The notes beneath the pieces were generated by a model. It saw only the letters and a list, made by a program, of their open reading frames with translations, was not told the DNA's origin and did no database searches. Shown one piece after another: positions 1 through 11,900 of a stretch of 64,000 nt of DNA (the first letter of the stretch is position 1; the number at the start of each line of letters is the position of its first letter). The stretch comes from Sipunculus nudus (lineage: Eukaryota; Annelida; Sipuncula; Golfingiida; Sipunculidae): assembly GCA_026874595.1 (NCBI GenBank), contig CM049316.1, forward strand, positions 74,121,176 through 74,185,175, in the 5' to 3' direction. Made by a program: the position numbers and the translations under genes.

Positions 1-347
1 CCTAGAATTGATGAAAGTGTTCTACAAAACCAGTAACATGCAGGTCTAAATAACAGACATTTCATGCATATTCATTAAGATGCAAATATCAGATATGCAA
101 ATGTAGAATACTTGTGCTTTTTAAGAGTGAAGGAAGCCGCATAATTAAGACAAAGAGGATTTTGAATACATGTTATTGTTAAAAATTGTCATTTTTACAC
201 AAAAAATTGCATATTTCTGCATATATCAGCGTATATTAATTTTGTTGTGTCAGAAAACATTTCATTTAAAAACTCTCTCTCCATTTGCTGCATTTTGCTG
301 TTTATTTCAACTTCTTATGTTGATTTTAAAGAGAGTTGTGGCCATTT

Positions 348-660
348 TTTAAAGGTAAAAGGTAAAGGTAAAGTCTGCTGGGCTTTTACACACGAGTCTA
401 ATAGCTCATCAGGCCGGAGCTTATCCCGGTGCCTGTAGCGTGAAGCGACTTAGGAGTTAGACTCCTCCTGGATGGGACGCTAATCCATCGCAGGTTACCT
501 TCCCAGTACCTACTGGTACCCATTTCTACTGCTGGGTGGACAGAGGCACACTTGCGGTTGGGACCTTGCCTAAGGGTCTTTGGGGTCTGACCGGGATTCG
601 AACTCACGACCTCTCGACCATGAGCCCGGCACCTTAACCATTACACCACCGCCTCCGTCA
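348..660 (-). mobile_element. tRNA-derived SINE, minus strand
   Basis: Read on the minus strand, the element starts near 660 with a tRNA-like head. The head has a pol III A-box-like TGGTGTAATGG and, about 35 bases on, a B-box-like GAGTTCGAATCCC. A body of about 230 bases follows, and the element ends in a short TTTACC repeat, seen on the plus strand as the aaaggta repeat at 348-372. This head-body-simple-tail layout is the standard architecture of a tRNA-derived SINE. It codes for nothing and would be mobilised by a partner LINE. I see no target-site duplication that I would defend. Confidence 0.75.
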
Positions 661-1179
661 TTTTTTTAAAACTTCGATATAAATAATGTGGTATCATTAT
701 TCAAAAAGGTTGCCATGGAAACAAGCTCATTTGTTACACAGTGACACCACTCTGGTAATTTGATAAAGTAATTTACTTAATTTTTCTAATTTCCGGAATA
801 ACATCCTCGACGCATTTGTCGCTCTTACATATAGCTGTGTTAGACTGATTACATGTACAAATGAACACAAGACAATGAGCAAGAATAGATGCATGAGAGA
901 GATACACGGTTAATTAGACGAAAAGAGAACAGGGTTTGTCAAATGAAAGTGATCGTTAAACCAGATATATCAGTCACATAATCTGGATGGATGGATGATT
1001 TTCAAACTAAACCCCTTGCAGTTTTCCATTACCAGCAAGTTAGGGTATTTAATGGGCATTGTCTACGAGCAATTTGGTATCTTTGTGACAAAGGAGGGTT
1101 CTAAGAAACGCATCGGCAATTCTATCGATATATATTAACGCCACTTGGGCGATCCCGTTAGACCAAACTGCATGCGACT
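661..1179. other. no feature seen
   Basis: AT-rich non-coding sequence between the SINE and the NHL pseudogene. No open frame, repeat or RNA gene was recognised. Confidence 0.5.
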
Positions 1180-2165
1180 GCCATTTATGAGTGATAAATA
1201 ACCGTTTCATAATCTGAATCATTTAAATTCTTTTTAAATCTGCTATTGTCAATATCTGCGGTGAGCTGCAGTCCATCGTTTTCTGTAAAGAGGTTCCTGA
1301 CAAACTTGTCGTCCATGTATTATTCTACAATTCTGTGGTGGTTGTTGTCCGCCACCAGGAGGCTGCCGTTACTCGTGCTACTGATTCCTCTATGGCACTC
1401 CAGGAAACCATCTTGACTCCCGAGGCCCCCGAATTAGGTCAGCACAACACCAGCCTTATCACAGATAGTCACCTCGATATATTATCAGTTCGTAATGACC
1501 AGTTTTATGGTTTGTGACTTTCTGACTTGTAATCAGTATATAACTTAAATTTTCATAGCCGTTTACATTGAATACTTTGCTAAAGTCAGTATCAAACAGT
1601 GATCGTCTGTTGATGGCTTTCCTGGAAAGGATGAAAACATTACCATCAAATACCTTTAATTCTTTAGTGTCTAATATCGGGGTTTTTAGTTCATGATTCA
1701 TCCTGTTTTATCTGAGTCACGGTACCACCGTCTGTACTAATGATGTGTATATGCCCACCTTCTACGCAAGCGGCTTTACCGTGACCATGTAGCCGTGTCT
1801 TTGTGCCGTCCCTGTGCACTTTATAAATGGGACCGCCATGGGCATTACAAACGATGACGTGTCCAACTGGTGTTCCAGGAAAACGAGGATTCACTAAATC
1901 ACATCCAAAACCACAATTTACGTTAATTCTTCCACGGGGGACGTTTGTTTGAATGCCAGGTTTGACATCAAGTAATCCACACACGAAAGGCTGCTACCGC
2001 GCCTTATCTATCCGACAGCTGGTGAAGGTAATATAATAGAAATCTGGTATTGAAGACAATCTTTTCTGAGCAGGCTGCACATTTCTTCTTTGGGAACCTC
2101 AACTGACCTTAAAATGTCAAGATCGTCTTCGTCCAGTAGCTGTTTCCAATTCAAAATGGCGGATG
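1180..2165 (-). pseudogene. NHL-repeat (TRIM/NHL-like) pseudogene fragment
   Basis: On the minus strand a broken reading frame runs from about 2165 down to about 1180. The stretch 2150-2020 reads as plausible coding sequence (WKQLLDEDDLDILRSVEVP). The frame then shifts, and 1984-1691 gives a 97-residue piece rich in GHVIVCNAHGGPIYKVHRDG-type beta strands. It shifts again into 1701-1459, and from about 1480 to 1270 it reads FGGLGSQDGFLECHRGIS followed by GSLLVADNNHHRIVE. That last piece is a typical NHL blade (glycine-rich loop, 'LLVADNNHHRI' core). NHL repeats form a beta-propeller that binds protein or RNA in TRIM-type and related proteins. At least two frameshifts and two in-frame stops (after VVLT and after RIVE) show it is dead. 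No introns are visible across about 900 bases, so a retrocopy or one large decayed exon is possible. Which NHL family it came from cannot be told. Confidence 0.6.
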
Positions 2166-3205
2166 CCCGTTAACTTTGTGCTTCTCCCTGGAACAATGCA
2201 TCTATGTAAGCTTCACATAATCTCTCATGATCTGTTATTTACATTCTCGGTCATTTCCAAGTCTCCTTATCTAACTAATTCTTTCAATTCCCGAGTGCAT
2301 TGCGTCACTTTTCCTGTAATCTTCTCTATTTCAAATGATAATTTATCAAATCATCAACACAAAGTAACCATACACAAGCACGTGGTACACACGCCTTAAA
2401 ATGCCGCAACGTGAAGCTAGCACATATTTCTGCTCAGAACATGAGACGAGAAGAGAGGTAATTTTATGTGGTCCTCGCCGGAATCCTCACATAAGAAATC
2501 TGAGCACATGCGTACTGATTTTCCTCTATTTATGTTACATAGCATACCATACAGGACGATTTTGACTCTTTATTGATGTAATACGCAAACATTGATATCA
2601 ATAGGTAAGCTTGAAATTTCTTGAACACTCCACCTGGTTCAAGACACAATGTCCCTGAGACATGAATGAATGTAGACACGACAAGGATCTTGGTTGTCGT
2701 CCGTCCTTCTTGTTAAAGCAAATGGAGCACCGGATCTGGAATATCTTATCAGGTGTTGGCATATTTATCTGAAAACAAAAGGACGTGCACGCATTAATCA
2801 ATCAAAACAAAGGGGCGTGCATAAAATATACAAACAAGACAAAGAGGTGGGAATACATAAAAAAACTGAAATAACCTCTAGATTGAAAGTCGTCTTCACG
2901 TCTGATAGCCGTTAATGAATCCCAAACCTTTCGCTAAATATGCCAATTGCGTTGCATTGCAGAATAACAACTGTATGGTGGCGCATAACCTGGCACATGT
3001 TCTGTGCAGGGTCGGATTGACATTCACGTTGATCCACTTTTTTAAAGATATATATTTTGTTCCCTTCAAGCTAGAACTTAAATGAACATAATGTAAACGC
3101 AGTGCAATTCTCTGTCTTAAGCCTGCTTCATTATTTTTCATTGACCCATTTTAATGATACAACATATATATTCTATCGTTTATCTATGTTTTAGCTCCTC
3201 TGACT
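2166..3205. other. no feature seen
   Basis: Non-coding sequence. Short open frames here lack codon bias, domains and splice signals, and no repeat was recognised. Confidence 0.45.
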
Positions 3206-3670
3206 TTCAGTTAGTATACTGAAACCTTGTATATTTATCGATCATGTATATTTTCAGCTCCTGAAGACTGGTGGTACTACCTGCATTTTTATATTTTACC
3301 GCGTTCTCCATCTATATTTGAGACTACCACATTACATCAATATTAACTGTTTCTCAAATATTGTTCATTTGCAGTCCCAAATGTGGAGTGTTTATTTATT
3401 ATGACTAGTTTCATCACTTGCGAAGACTGGTGTCACCACATGTATTTTTTTCAGCAATTTTACTTTATTTTTTAGACTGTCAAGTGACCAAACTCGTATC
3501 AGTTTCTCAGCCTTGGTTTGATCTAGTTCCCTGACACCTTGTATGTTTATTTATTATGATTAGTTTCATCACTTCCTGTAGACTGGTGCCACGACCTGAA
3601 TTTTTTCTTATTTTTGATGCTTTTTTTACCTTTAATTTTGAGACTGCCAAAATTCATAGATGATAACGTT
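3206..3670. repeat. degenerate tandem repeat, about 155-bp period
   Basis: Three diverged copies follow one another. Each has a GTATNTTTAT-type start, a TAGTTTCATCACTT-like stretch and a GAAGACTGGTGNNAC core, then a T-rich segment and GAGACTNCCA-like ends. The cores lie near 3264, 3424 and 3577, giving a spacing of about 155-160 bases. It looks like a small satellite or minisatellite array and does not code. Confidence 0.6.
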
Positions 3671-4560
3671 TTAATCCAGTGTCCTTGAAGCTGATAGGTT
3701 TATTATGTCCCGGGGGCATATAAGCATAAATGTAAAGTCAATTCCTTAATAATGGCACATTTTTCCTTGTCAACACTGCTTTCACCTGTAAACAATTTTG
3801 ACAGCATCTACACAAGGATTAACGCTGGATAAGACTCTCTGTCAGAGGGCCAACATGACTTTAGGGTAAACTAAGCCTTTTTCGGTCCATATGTTATGTA
3901 TAAAAATGCTGTAAAACCTGTATTATGTAAACAGGATTATGTCAAGAGTAGTATGATTTATATTTTATTTACTAAAAAACTTGTAAAGTATGATTTCTGT
4001 TACATTTTCTATAAAATTTAGTAAATTTCTCATAAAAACCGCGTGAAAGGGCCATTAACTTTAGGCGCGGAATAAAGACGGGACCGAATATAGGTTAATT
4101 TTTCTATTAAAGAACTTAAGATTATAATAATCAAAACGCATTATATGAAAAAAAAATATTCAAATTTCAGATCTGATCAAAGCTGCATAGACACTATCGC
4201 TATGGTATTAATGCAATTGACGCCTTGAATATGTAAAAGCAAGACTTATTTAATACGTATTTTATTTGCCGCGGGTTTCAGCAAAGGCGGATTTAGAGCG
4301 GTGCCCTTCCCATTTTCGACCCAAAATATCTGAGATAAATTGCAAGACTGGTTTTGCAACATGATGCATTTTTAAAAATTCGAGATGGCGTTATTACAGC
4401 CTAAACGATTAAAATGTGTCCACTCTATGCGACAGGGAAACCCCCTCCCTTATCGCCATGCGCACATTGAGTTCACTTACAATATAAACAGCCGGGGTAA
4501 GTACCGGGTCGTACCAGCTAACTTTTTGCAGTAAAGCTGTCCTGTACCTTTAAGTAGGTT
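3671..4560. other. non-coding, possible MITE remnant at 4285-4350
   Basis: No gene is seen. The stretch near 4285-4330 (GGCGGATTTAGAGCGG followed by a C-rich run and 'cgacccaaaatat') resembles the ends of short non-autonomous DNA elements common in invertebrate genomes. No second terminus was found. Confidence 0.3.
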
Positions 4561-6420
4561 AGGTTGAGCAGGCACGGAAGCTTAAGCAAAAGCATAAGCA
4601 TAGTTATTTATATTGCGCATCATATCCAGTAATAAAACCGCTCATGGCGCATTACATAATATAGCACACGATATGATATAAACTAAAATACTAGATATTT
4701 AAAATCATTACAAGTAGGGACACTCAAACAGATATGTTTTCAACTTTGAAGAATTTGAGGGAGTCAACATATCTGATACTGGCTGGTAGCCTATTCCATT
4801 TTGATGGTGCAGCACATGCAAATGCTCTGTCACCATATGAAAAGATTCGTGACTTAGGCTGCACAAGAAAAATACTGGAACTGGATCTCAATGTACGACT
4901 GGGCTGCTGAAGATCCTAAATGTATTCAGGAGCGGCGTTATTAATGGCACAGTAGTTGAACATCAAAATTTTAAATAAGATCATCTGTTCTATTGACAAC
5001 CAATGATGTGACTGTAATACTGGATATTGTGTTAACGTCTTTTTGTCTTTGTAACGAGACGTGCCGCATTGTACTGAATGCGTTTTAACCTATCCAACTG
5101 CACTGAAGGGAGGCCATATAAGATGGAATTGCAATTGTCCAACCGTGGTGTGATTAGGGCATGAACTGCACGCGATGCTGCTTCCTGCGTCAGACACTTT
5201 CTTTTCTTACCAATGTTCCGCAAGTGAAAGTTTAAAGTTTTATAAATCGATGTAACATGTTTGACTACATTTAGTGTTTAATCTACGATGACGCCCAGAT
5301 TCCGCACGGATTGGCTAGGTCCCACGACAGATCCTTCAACATGTAGTGGAAGGGGATTCTTTCGTGCCAAATTGTGAGGGCTTCCAATGAGCAGGTACTC
5401 CTTTTTTTTCTAGGTTTAACTTGAGCATTATGGAGCACATCAAATTATTTTCATGCTTAATACACTTCCAAATACGGTTCACTGATATCAATTTATTCTT
5501 GGTTTCTGGTACAAAGGACAAATAGAGCCGAGTATCATCCATATACTGATGAATACATATACCATGGTCTACTCATTAAACATATACCATGGTTTACTTA
5601 GTAAATTAACTCAAAGGTGAACAGCATGGGTCCCAGAATTCAACCCTTAGGGACACTATAAGTCAAGTGACGCCTGTCGGACACTTGGCCATCGATGGCA
5701 ATAACATTGGATCGTAAATGCAATTATGAAAGAAACTTAAATACCGAGTCCCCGATATTAAGACAAGTAGACATTCTGTACAACAAGCGTCCATTATCAA
5801 TGGTGTCAGAGGCGGCACTGAGGTCCAGTAAGACTAGGATAGTCACACATGGCCTATCGACTGCCCTTAGGATGTCATTGGTCACCCAAAGGATGGCTGT
5901 CCCTATGCTATGCAGTGATCTGTGCGCCGATTGTATCAGTTCATAGAGATCATTATCCTTAAGGAGCATGGCAAGTCTCTGTGCAACAACCTTCTAAAGA
6001 ACTTTGAATACAAAAGATAGATTGGAGACTGAGCGGTAATTGTTTAGGACCTCCTTATCTAGGGAAATATTCTTAATGGCCTGACATGAGCTGTCTTGTC
6101 TGTTTAGGAACAGACCCAGTTTTCAAGGATATGTTAACGATATCTACCAAGACCGGAACCACATATTTTGCTATCATTTTAGCATCCAGGTAGGGATAGG
6201 GTCTAGTCTACATGATTTGCTAAGCATTCCAGTAACAAGTTTGGTAACTTCTGCGATGGTTGTTTTCTCAAAACATTTAAAAGCAGGTACATTTTCCCCC
6301 ACCATCTTTACTTAATCAGCCTCTATCCCTGAATTAGCTAAGCCAGATCGAATCACTCTAATTTTGTCGTGAAAAGACTGACTCTCTCTGCAAGTTCCTT
6401 TGGTGTTTTTGAAGATGTCA
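4561..6420 (-). mobile_element. decayed LINE, reverse transcriptase region
   Basis: Minus-strand remnant of a non-LTR retrotransposon of the CR1/Jockey-like group. From right to left it keeps weak RT N-terminal sequence (6420-6000), an RT motif A segment VLLDLSAASDTIDN (5969-5724), the catalytic-box relic MDDTRLYLSF where YADD is expected (near 5540), and an RT C-terminal piece VHALITPRLDNCNSILYG (5223-5032). A 3' untranslated stretch follows, ending near 4580 in a short GCTTAT-like repeat. The family encodes an endonuclease and a reverse transcriptase for target-primed insertion. Here the frame is broken many times and the endonuclease part is missing, so it is a 5'-truncated fossil. The exact clade is uncertain. 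Confidence 0.8.
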
Positions 6421-6477
6421 AGAGCCACATTTGCTGTTACATAAAAGATAATCTATAGTGGTGAAAAATACATTGTA

Positions 6478-6482
<5 letters not shown>

Positions 6483-6565
<83 letters not shown>
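6483..6565. repeat. (AT)n microsatellite
   Basis: A nearly pure AT dinucleotide run with one TG interruption near 6552. Open frames reading IYIYIY through it are artefacts. Confidence 0.95.
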
Positions 6566-6844
6566 ACACAAGGGGTCGTGAGTACAGGCTGTACTGCTCT
6601 ACAACTGTAGAATATGGTGGTGTGCATCCTGTAGGACAGATGGTATAGAGTTAAGAAGCTTCCATGCACAAGACATTGACTACACGTATTTATTGAATGA
6701 ATGGAGCTGAATTGCTATGATCTGGGAGGAAAATGAACATTAATTAATAGAATCACTAACAAATTAAGCAATTAATATTTATAAAATGACTTATATATAC
6801 ACTCTGAAACAATGACATTGGAACATGAGGATCCCGTCACTTAC

Positions 6845-7012
6845 CTGATCGTCCGTTAGGATCGTACTCTGGTTTCTGTGTGATCCCTCTCTGCTCCGGG
6901 GTGACGCGTCTCTTGTTGAGGTAGTCACAGCTCTCCTCTTGTAGGGCAGTTTGCGGAAAATGAGGTCATGTAAGGCAGGATCATAGGGAGGGAATGCAGG
7001 GCGAACGCGCAT
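6845..7012 (-). CDS. candidate first coding exon, unknown protein
   Basis: Minus-strand exon candidate. ATG at 7012 is preceded by an in-frame TAA (near 7045), as expected for a 5' UTR. It opens a 56-codon frame that ends in CAG followed by GTAAGTG, a near-consensus splice donor with its GT at 6844-6843, in phase 0. The peptide starts MRVRPAFPPYDPALHDLIF and continues with a basic, Ser/Thr-rich tail (RKLPYKRR, then SREGSHRN). It has no signal peptide or transmembrane segment, so an intracellular protein is likely. I do not recognise the family. No convincing second exon was found to the left, where decayed LINE sequence lies, so the rest of the gene may be outside the window. It could also be a chance frame beside a cryptic donor. 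Confidence 0.4.
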
Positions 7013-7518
7013 GTTTTTATCACAGGGAACGATCTCGCTGTGTTATCATGAGTGACTGAGCATCGAAAGCGGTGCCCCCTCCTTCTTTGTGTTGCATGGG
7101 CATTCGGACAATACTTAATCACTGACAGGCATTTATAAATTAAACAATTTTAGTTTTTAGCTAATTGTAGATGTTTAATATAATTAAAATAAATTATATA
7201 TCCTTTTTTGTTGACGCCATCAATGCCATTCATTTAAATAAGCATGGTTTGCTGAAACCATGATGAAATTAGTTGCAATAATGCTAACTGTACCCAACAT
7301 CCTGAACTGAATTCACCCATAGAGATGATTCACAGAAAGCCCAATAAACTTGCCATGAATCGTGAAGAAATATTTTCCAGACATTGATTCTCGTGCTAGT
7401 TTTCCTGAAAAATACAATTATACAAGCACACCAATCACTGCCGCCCCAATCTTATTTTTTCTGCCACATTCCTATAAGTATGGACGAATTTCCTTTCTAA
7501 GAATAACGTAAGGGAGGT

Positions 7519-7538
7519 GGGGGGGGGGGGGGGGGGGG
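7519..7538 (+). repeat. poly-G run
   Basis: About 20 consecutive G residues after GGAGGTG. Similar runs occur at 17583-17598 and 27354-27370. They are length-unstable mononucleotide repeats, and their exact length in an assembly is unreliable. Confidence 0.9.
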
Positions 7539-8322
7539 CTTTTTGGTTCAAACCAATATTTCCATATTTGACACCACCGACACTACCGGATCCGAAAAGA
7601 AACATTTTTAAGGGTTTTCTATGTTTTTTTTAATTAATGTTCGAGGAATTTGCAGTTCCGTTTTCAAAATCCTGGATCCGCCCGTTCAATTTGAGGGAGG
7701 AAACGTTGAATCTCAGTCCTTCTTTTTACAACTACAACCTGTTAAACAAAATATCTATTGGCAAGCTTGAAGTGCCTTCAGAAGTTAATTTCCATATTGT
7801 CCAACAGCTGGCACCACAATACATGTTCTGTTGTATAACGAATAATTTTACTTAGATACAGTTTTGCAGTACAAATAGTTATCTGCTTAGTATGAACATA
7901 TGGATTGTGTACTGTCTATTAGAGGGTATATACCGGATATAATGCACATCAGGGATCAACATTTTGATGGTTAAGTCATCAACGGAAGGCAGCATGTATA
8001 AACATTACATTATTATCATTTGAACACTGTGTGTTATCCACCATATAGGTGAATGCAATAATTCATTTAAGCTATTCGACATGTACTCTCCTAGTAGCTG
8101 TTATATCTGAAAAAAATTAACGATCGAATTACTATCTACGGCGAATCGTTACAGGCCGATGCCCGTTCATGCCGGTAGCATTTTATAAAGTGTCCGTTGT
8201 AGACAGGTTGATGCAAAGGTAAAATTTCAGTTTAGTCGTAATTCGGTGTAATAATGGTGAGACCTTCGTCGTTTAGTTTTTCCAATAACTAGTGCCTCGA
8301 GGTTGACCTTATCGGTCAATCA

Positions 8323-8324
<2 letters not shown>
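7539..8324. other. no gene seen
   Basis: Non-coding. A TCCTGGATCCGCCC motif near 7668 recurs near 12244 and may mark the ends of a short DNA element (see findings). Confidence 0.4.

Positions 8325-8390
<66 letters not shown>
8325..8390. repeat. (AT)n microsatellite
   Basis: A pure AT dinucleotide run of about 66 bases. Confidence 0.95.
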
Positions 8391-8395
<5 letters not shown>

Positions 8396-8860
8396 GTATT
8401 GGTCACATAACATGAATTCAATACATCTATATATTCATCTATACTATATTCATGCGCTGATGTTATCAGTGTGTACGTGAGGATGTCATCCTTATTAGTT
8501 CCTGTTATCTCATCTGCCCAACCAAGATATACACGTGTAATGACAGGAATCAACAATGACAGAAAAGATACACCTGTCAGTAGTTGGGATTGGGGGAGGT
8601 AGGTTGGAAGTTGAGCCAAACACTAACTGTAAAGTTAAAAGCAAGCGTTGAACCATATTTGGATTTTTTCCCCCACTTTTTTTTTAAACATTTTATTATT
8701 TGTGTAAATTTACCAAACAAAACAAGCTTAAGGCTTTTATGTCAATTTGACCTTGGGCTTGATTACTAACGTGTAAGTGAACACATATAATCGGTTTGGG
8801 GTCATAGAGATCTAATGACGATCCTTGAACATCCTTGATTAATTAAAGATATTAATGAAC

Positions 8861-8862
8861 GC

Positions 8863-8897
<35 letters not shown>

Positions 8898-8926
8898 CAT
8901 ACACACACACATATACATATATATAG
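8861..8926. repeat. compound (AT)n/(AC)n microsatellite
   Basis: Alternating AT runs with an ACACACAC block near 8902. Not coding. Confidence 0.9.
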
Positions 8927-11900
8927 CATCATGCATGAATTTGTTCCTTAGATATCTGCTGACTCCAAGCTGAAATATGCGAGTGTTTTGTACGAAAGGC
9001 TTAAAACCTGTCAATTTTTGCTTGTTATGTTTTTTAACATTGATACCTGTAAATGTTTTTTGTGGACTTGAAATAAGAGTATTATATACATATGGCATGC
9101 CAAACTAGAGATCGTGATGCCACATTGTAGCTGATTATATGAAATGTATTTATATGATGTTTCATAAAAACTAGCTTTTAACTTTCATCCACCTCCATAA
9201 AATTAAACATAAAGTTTGCAGATAATTGGTACGTTATTTGAACTAACGAAGGCTGTTTTCACAGAAAAACAAATATGAAACCTTCAGGTTAACTTTGTAA
9301 CATGTATAATAGGGTAATAAGAGAGAGGAAAAGGGGTAAATTGTCAAGTGTGTGGTAGCGCATTGAAAAACAGGGTTTCTATCTTTACTATTATTATCGT
9401 TTTTATTGCTATATTTTCTTAATCATTATTATCATTATAGTCATTGTTATTATTACTTAGAATTATCTTGGTCTCTCTCTTTTAAAGTCATTGGGAAACA
9501 TATTGTAGAACCTATTCCTATAAGAAATAAACAAAAAGTTATAAAGATAATATATTATACTGTATCTTAATGCCTTCTGTCAATTGTTTTGTTTTGTCAA
9601 AACTCATAGTAAATATGCAAATATATTGTCGAAATAGACACACTGACCATGAGAACCTTTATTTTGGAGCGAGTGAATCAGACGCTTACAAACACGTCAT
9701 AGCCATAATGGCATAACTGCAATAAAACCTGGCTCCTGGTGCGGGTAAGCATTCATTGAAGCGGAGTACATCTGTTTTCCGGTCATCTAGTGCGGATGCC
9801 AAGACTAGGCCTAGACAAAAGATGTCACTATATTAGACCCCACAAATCTGCTCTAAGTGACGAAGAATTTCGGCGCTAAACAACAGGGTGCCATGCCACT
9901 CTGCCACACCAGTTCACCAGATAATATAAGTTAAATGTTGCAGTATCATATTATGGCATCCCGGTGTCAGTTAACAGAGGTTATACACCTGGGGTAAGTT
10001 GGAAGTGTTACTAAGTACTGTTCAAAGAAGGTTTCAAGTTATGTCACCTGTAGAAGGAACAATATGAACTGTGTAGCAGTTTTACTTATAATGCTGAATA
10101 AAAGGAACATGGTAACATATTATTGCTCATGTTCGTTGAAGGCGAATAAGGTATAAGTGGATCCTTTATTTGTAATCTTGCATGGAAGTGTACGTTTTGT
10201 TATTGTTGGTTTAAATGATTTATAATTTATAAATAAATACATTTTATATAATATGTAAAACATGTTTGGTAATGCGTTATCCTCATATCTTTCAGTACCT
10301 ATATCATTCAGAGCACGGCAGATGCTAATTCTATGCATAATACTTATAGAAATAAGAGTTTATCAGCCAAACTTAACTTATTGGAGACTTGCTAAGTACA
10401 TATGTATTTTAATATATCATGATGTAGCATGAAGCAATTTTCTTACAACTGTCGAAAGAGTTGTCATTTTTGTCCTTTCTTATACATTGGCACATAACAA
10501 CTTTGTCACCTTTGAAGGCATTGATTAGTTATTATTAGTTATGTGTTTTTTATTGTTTGTTTCAGTAAATCTTATTTTATTATTATCAGGAGTCTTATTT
10601 TATTTAATCCTTTGGAGTCTCAAATAACTTTGTATAGATTTAAAGAAAGACATGTATTAGACAAAACCTAGACCAGAGGATTGAAATTAAACATATCACA
10701 TGTCTCACACAAGAAAGAAATCATAAATCTGAACTGACATCAGGAAATGAAATGTATAGACAGGTTTAATCATTTACGGACCTACCCTTTCTGTTCCAGC
10801 TCATTTCTTCTTTGGCTTATATTTACCCAATTTAAAATGCTTCATTTTTGCATTTAATTGAGATGTACATTTCAGAGATCGAAGCTTTAACATTAGGCCC
10901 AATGGTATCAGGTATTAGCTTCAACTTGACCAAGTATAAGGGCGAAAGCTTCGTTCATTCTCTGTGTAGAACCTATAGCTTGTGACTTTCTTAATCTGAC
11001 AAGGTTCTAACATTTAATTCTAATATAAAGTCTATTTCCAATAAGTAAGTATTAATTCCATACTGGAATGCGTATGTAATTCTTACTTTTCCACTGATGT
11101 AGCTATTTGGACACACAAGTGATCAAGCCGAGTCCAGCTCCAGTCCAGTATAAAAATCCCTGCAAATCTGACTTATACCTTGGAGTAGTGCTGCAATAGA
11201 GTAACGAAACAAACAAAAAGAAAAATAAATAGGAAAACATTGAAGTCCGCATGCTTTAGACATGCTGTTTAAATCTCCAAAAAAGGAACCCAAATATGTC
11301 GGACCAAGATATAACAAATAAACCGATGTTGTATAAGTTGTTCAGCAGAACAGAATGAAAGACCGCCTCAAAGATTCCATTGTTAATTGAATTAAACCAC
11401 CTCTGTACTTACACTCCCTGTTATAAGAGCCCTCTTTGATAGATGAAATCACACACCGGAGGTCATCCGGCACTGCGGCTATATAATATTTTCTTTCCTG
11501 AGTAGCCTTTCACATCGCATTCCAATTGCTGGCGGTTAAAATGATAACTGGCGTTAGGAAACAAAAACTTCATTTGTTCATTACTGTACCCTTTTTTAGC
11601 GATTCATTGTGAACGTGTCTTACATTTCCATGTGATATGTAGATTTCATTGCTGTTAAGCGTATATTTTGACTAAGGTTGAGGTGAACTTCCATTTTTGT
11701 GAGTATTCTAATGTTAGGTTTTTAAATACCTTTTTGAAATTCACGAAACCAAGTATAGGAGAAGCCATTTATAATTCAGAAAAACCCTTTTCGTGTAGAT
11801 TTCGACTCGGCGGAGCGTCACAGATTTCTGTTTGTTTGTATCTGAAAATGCATATTATGAGGTACATGTGATAAGTAAGGACTGAGAAAACGTGTTGCTT

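Noticed and set aside
595-660. tRNA gene on the minus strand
   Set aside because: A and B boxes are present but the stems do not pair cleanly, and a 230-base body with a simple-repeat tail follows. This is a SINE head.
6418-6669. Open frames with long IYIYIY stretches here and at 8320-8619 and 22526-22732
   Set aside because: They are translations of (AT)n microsatellites.
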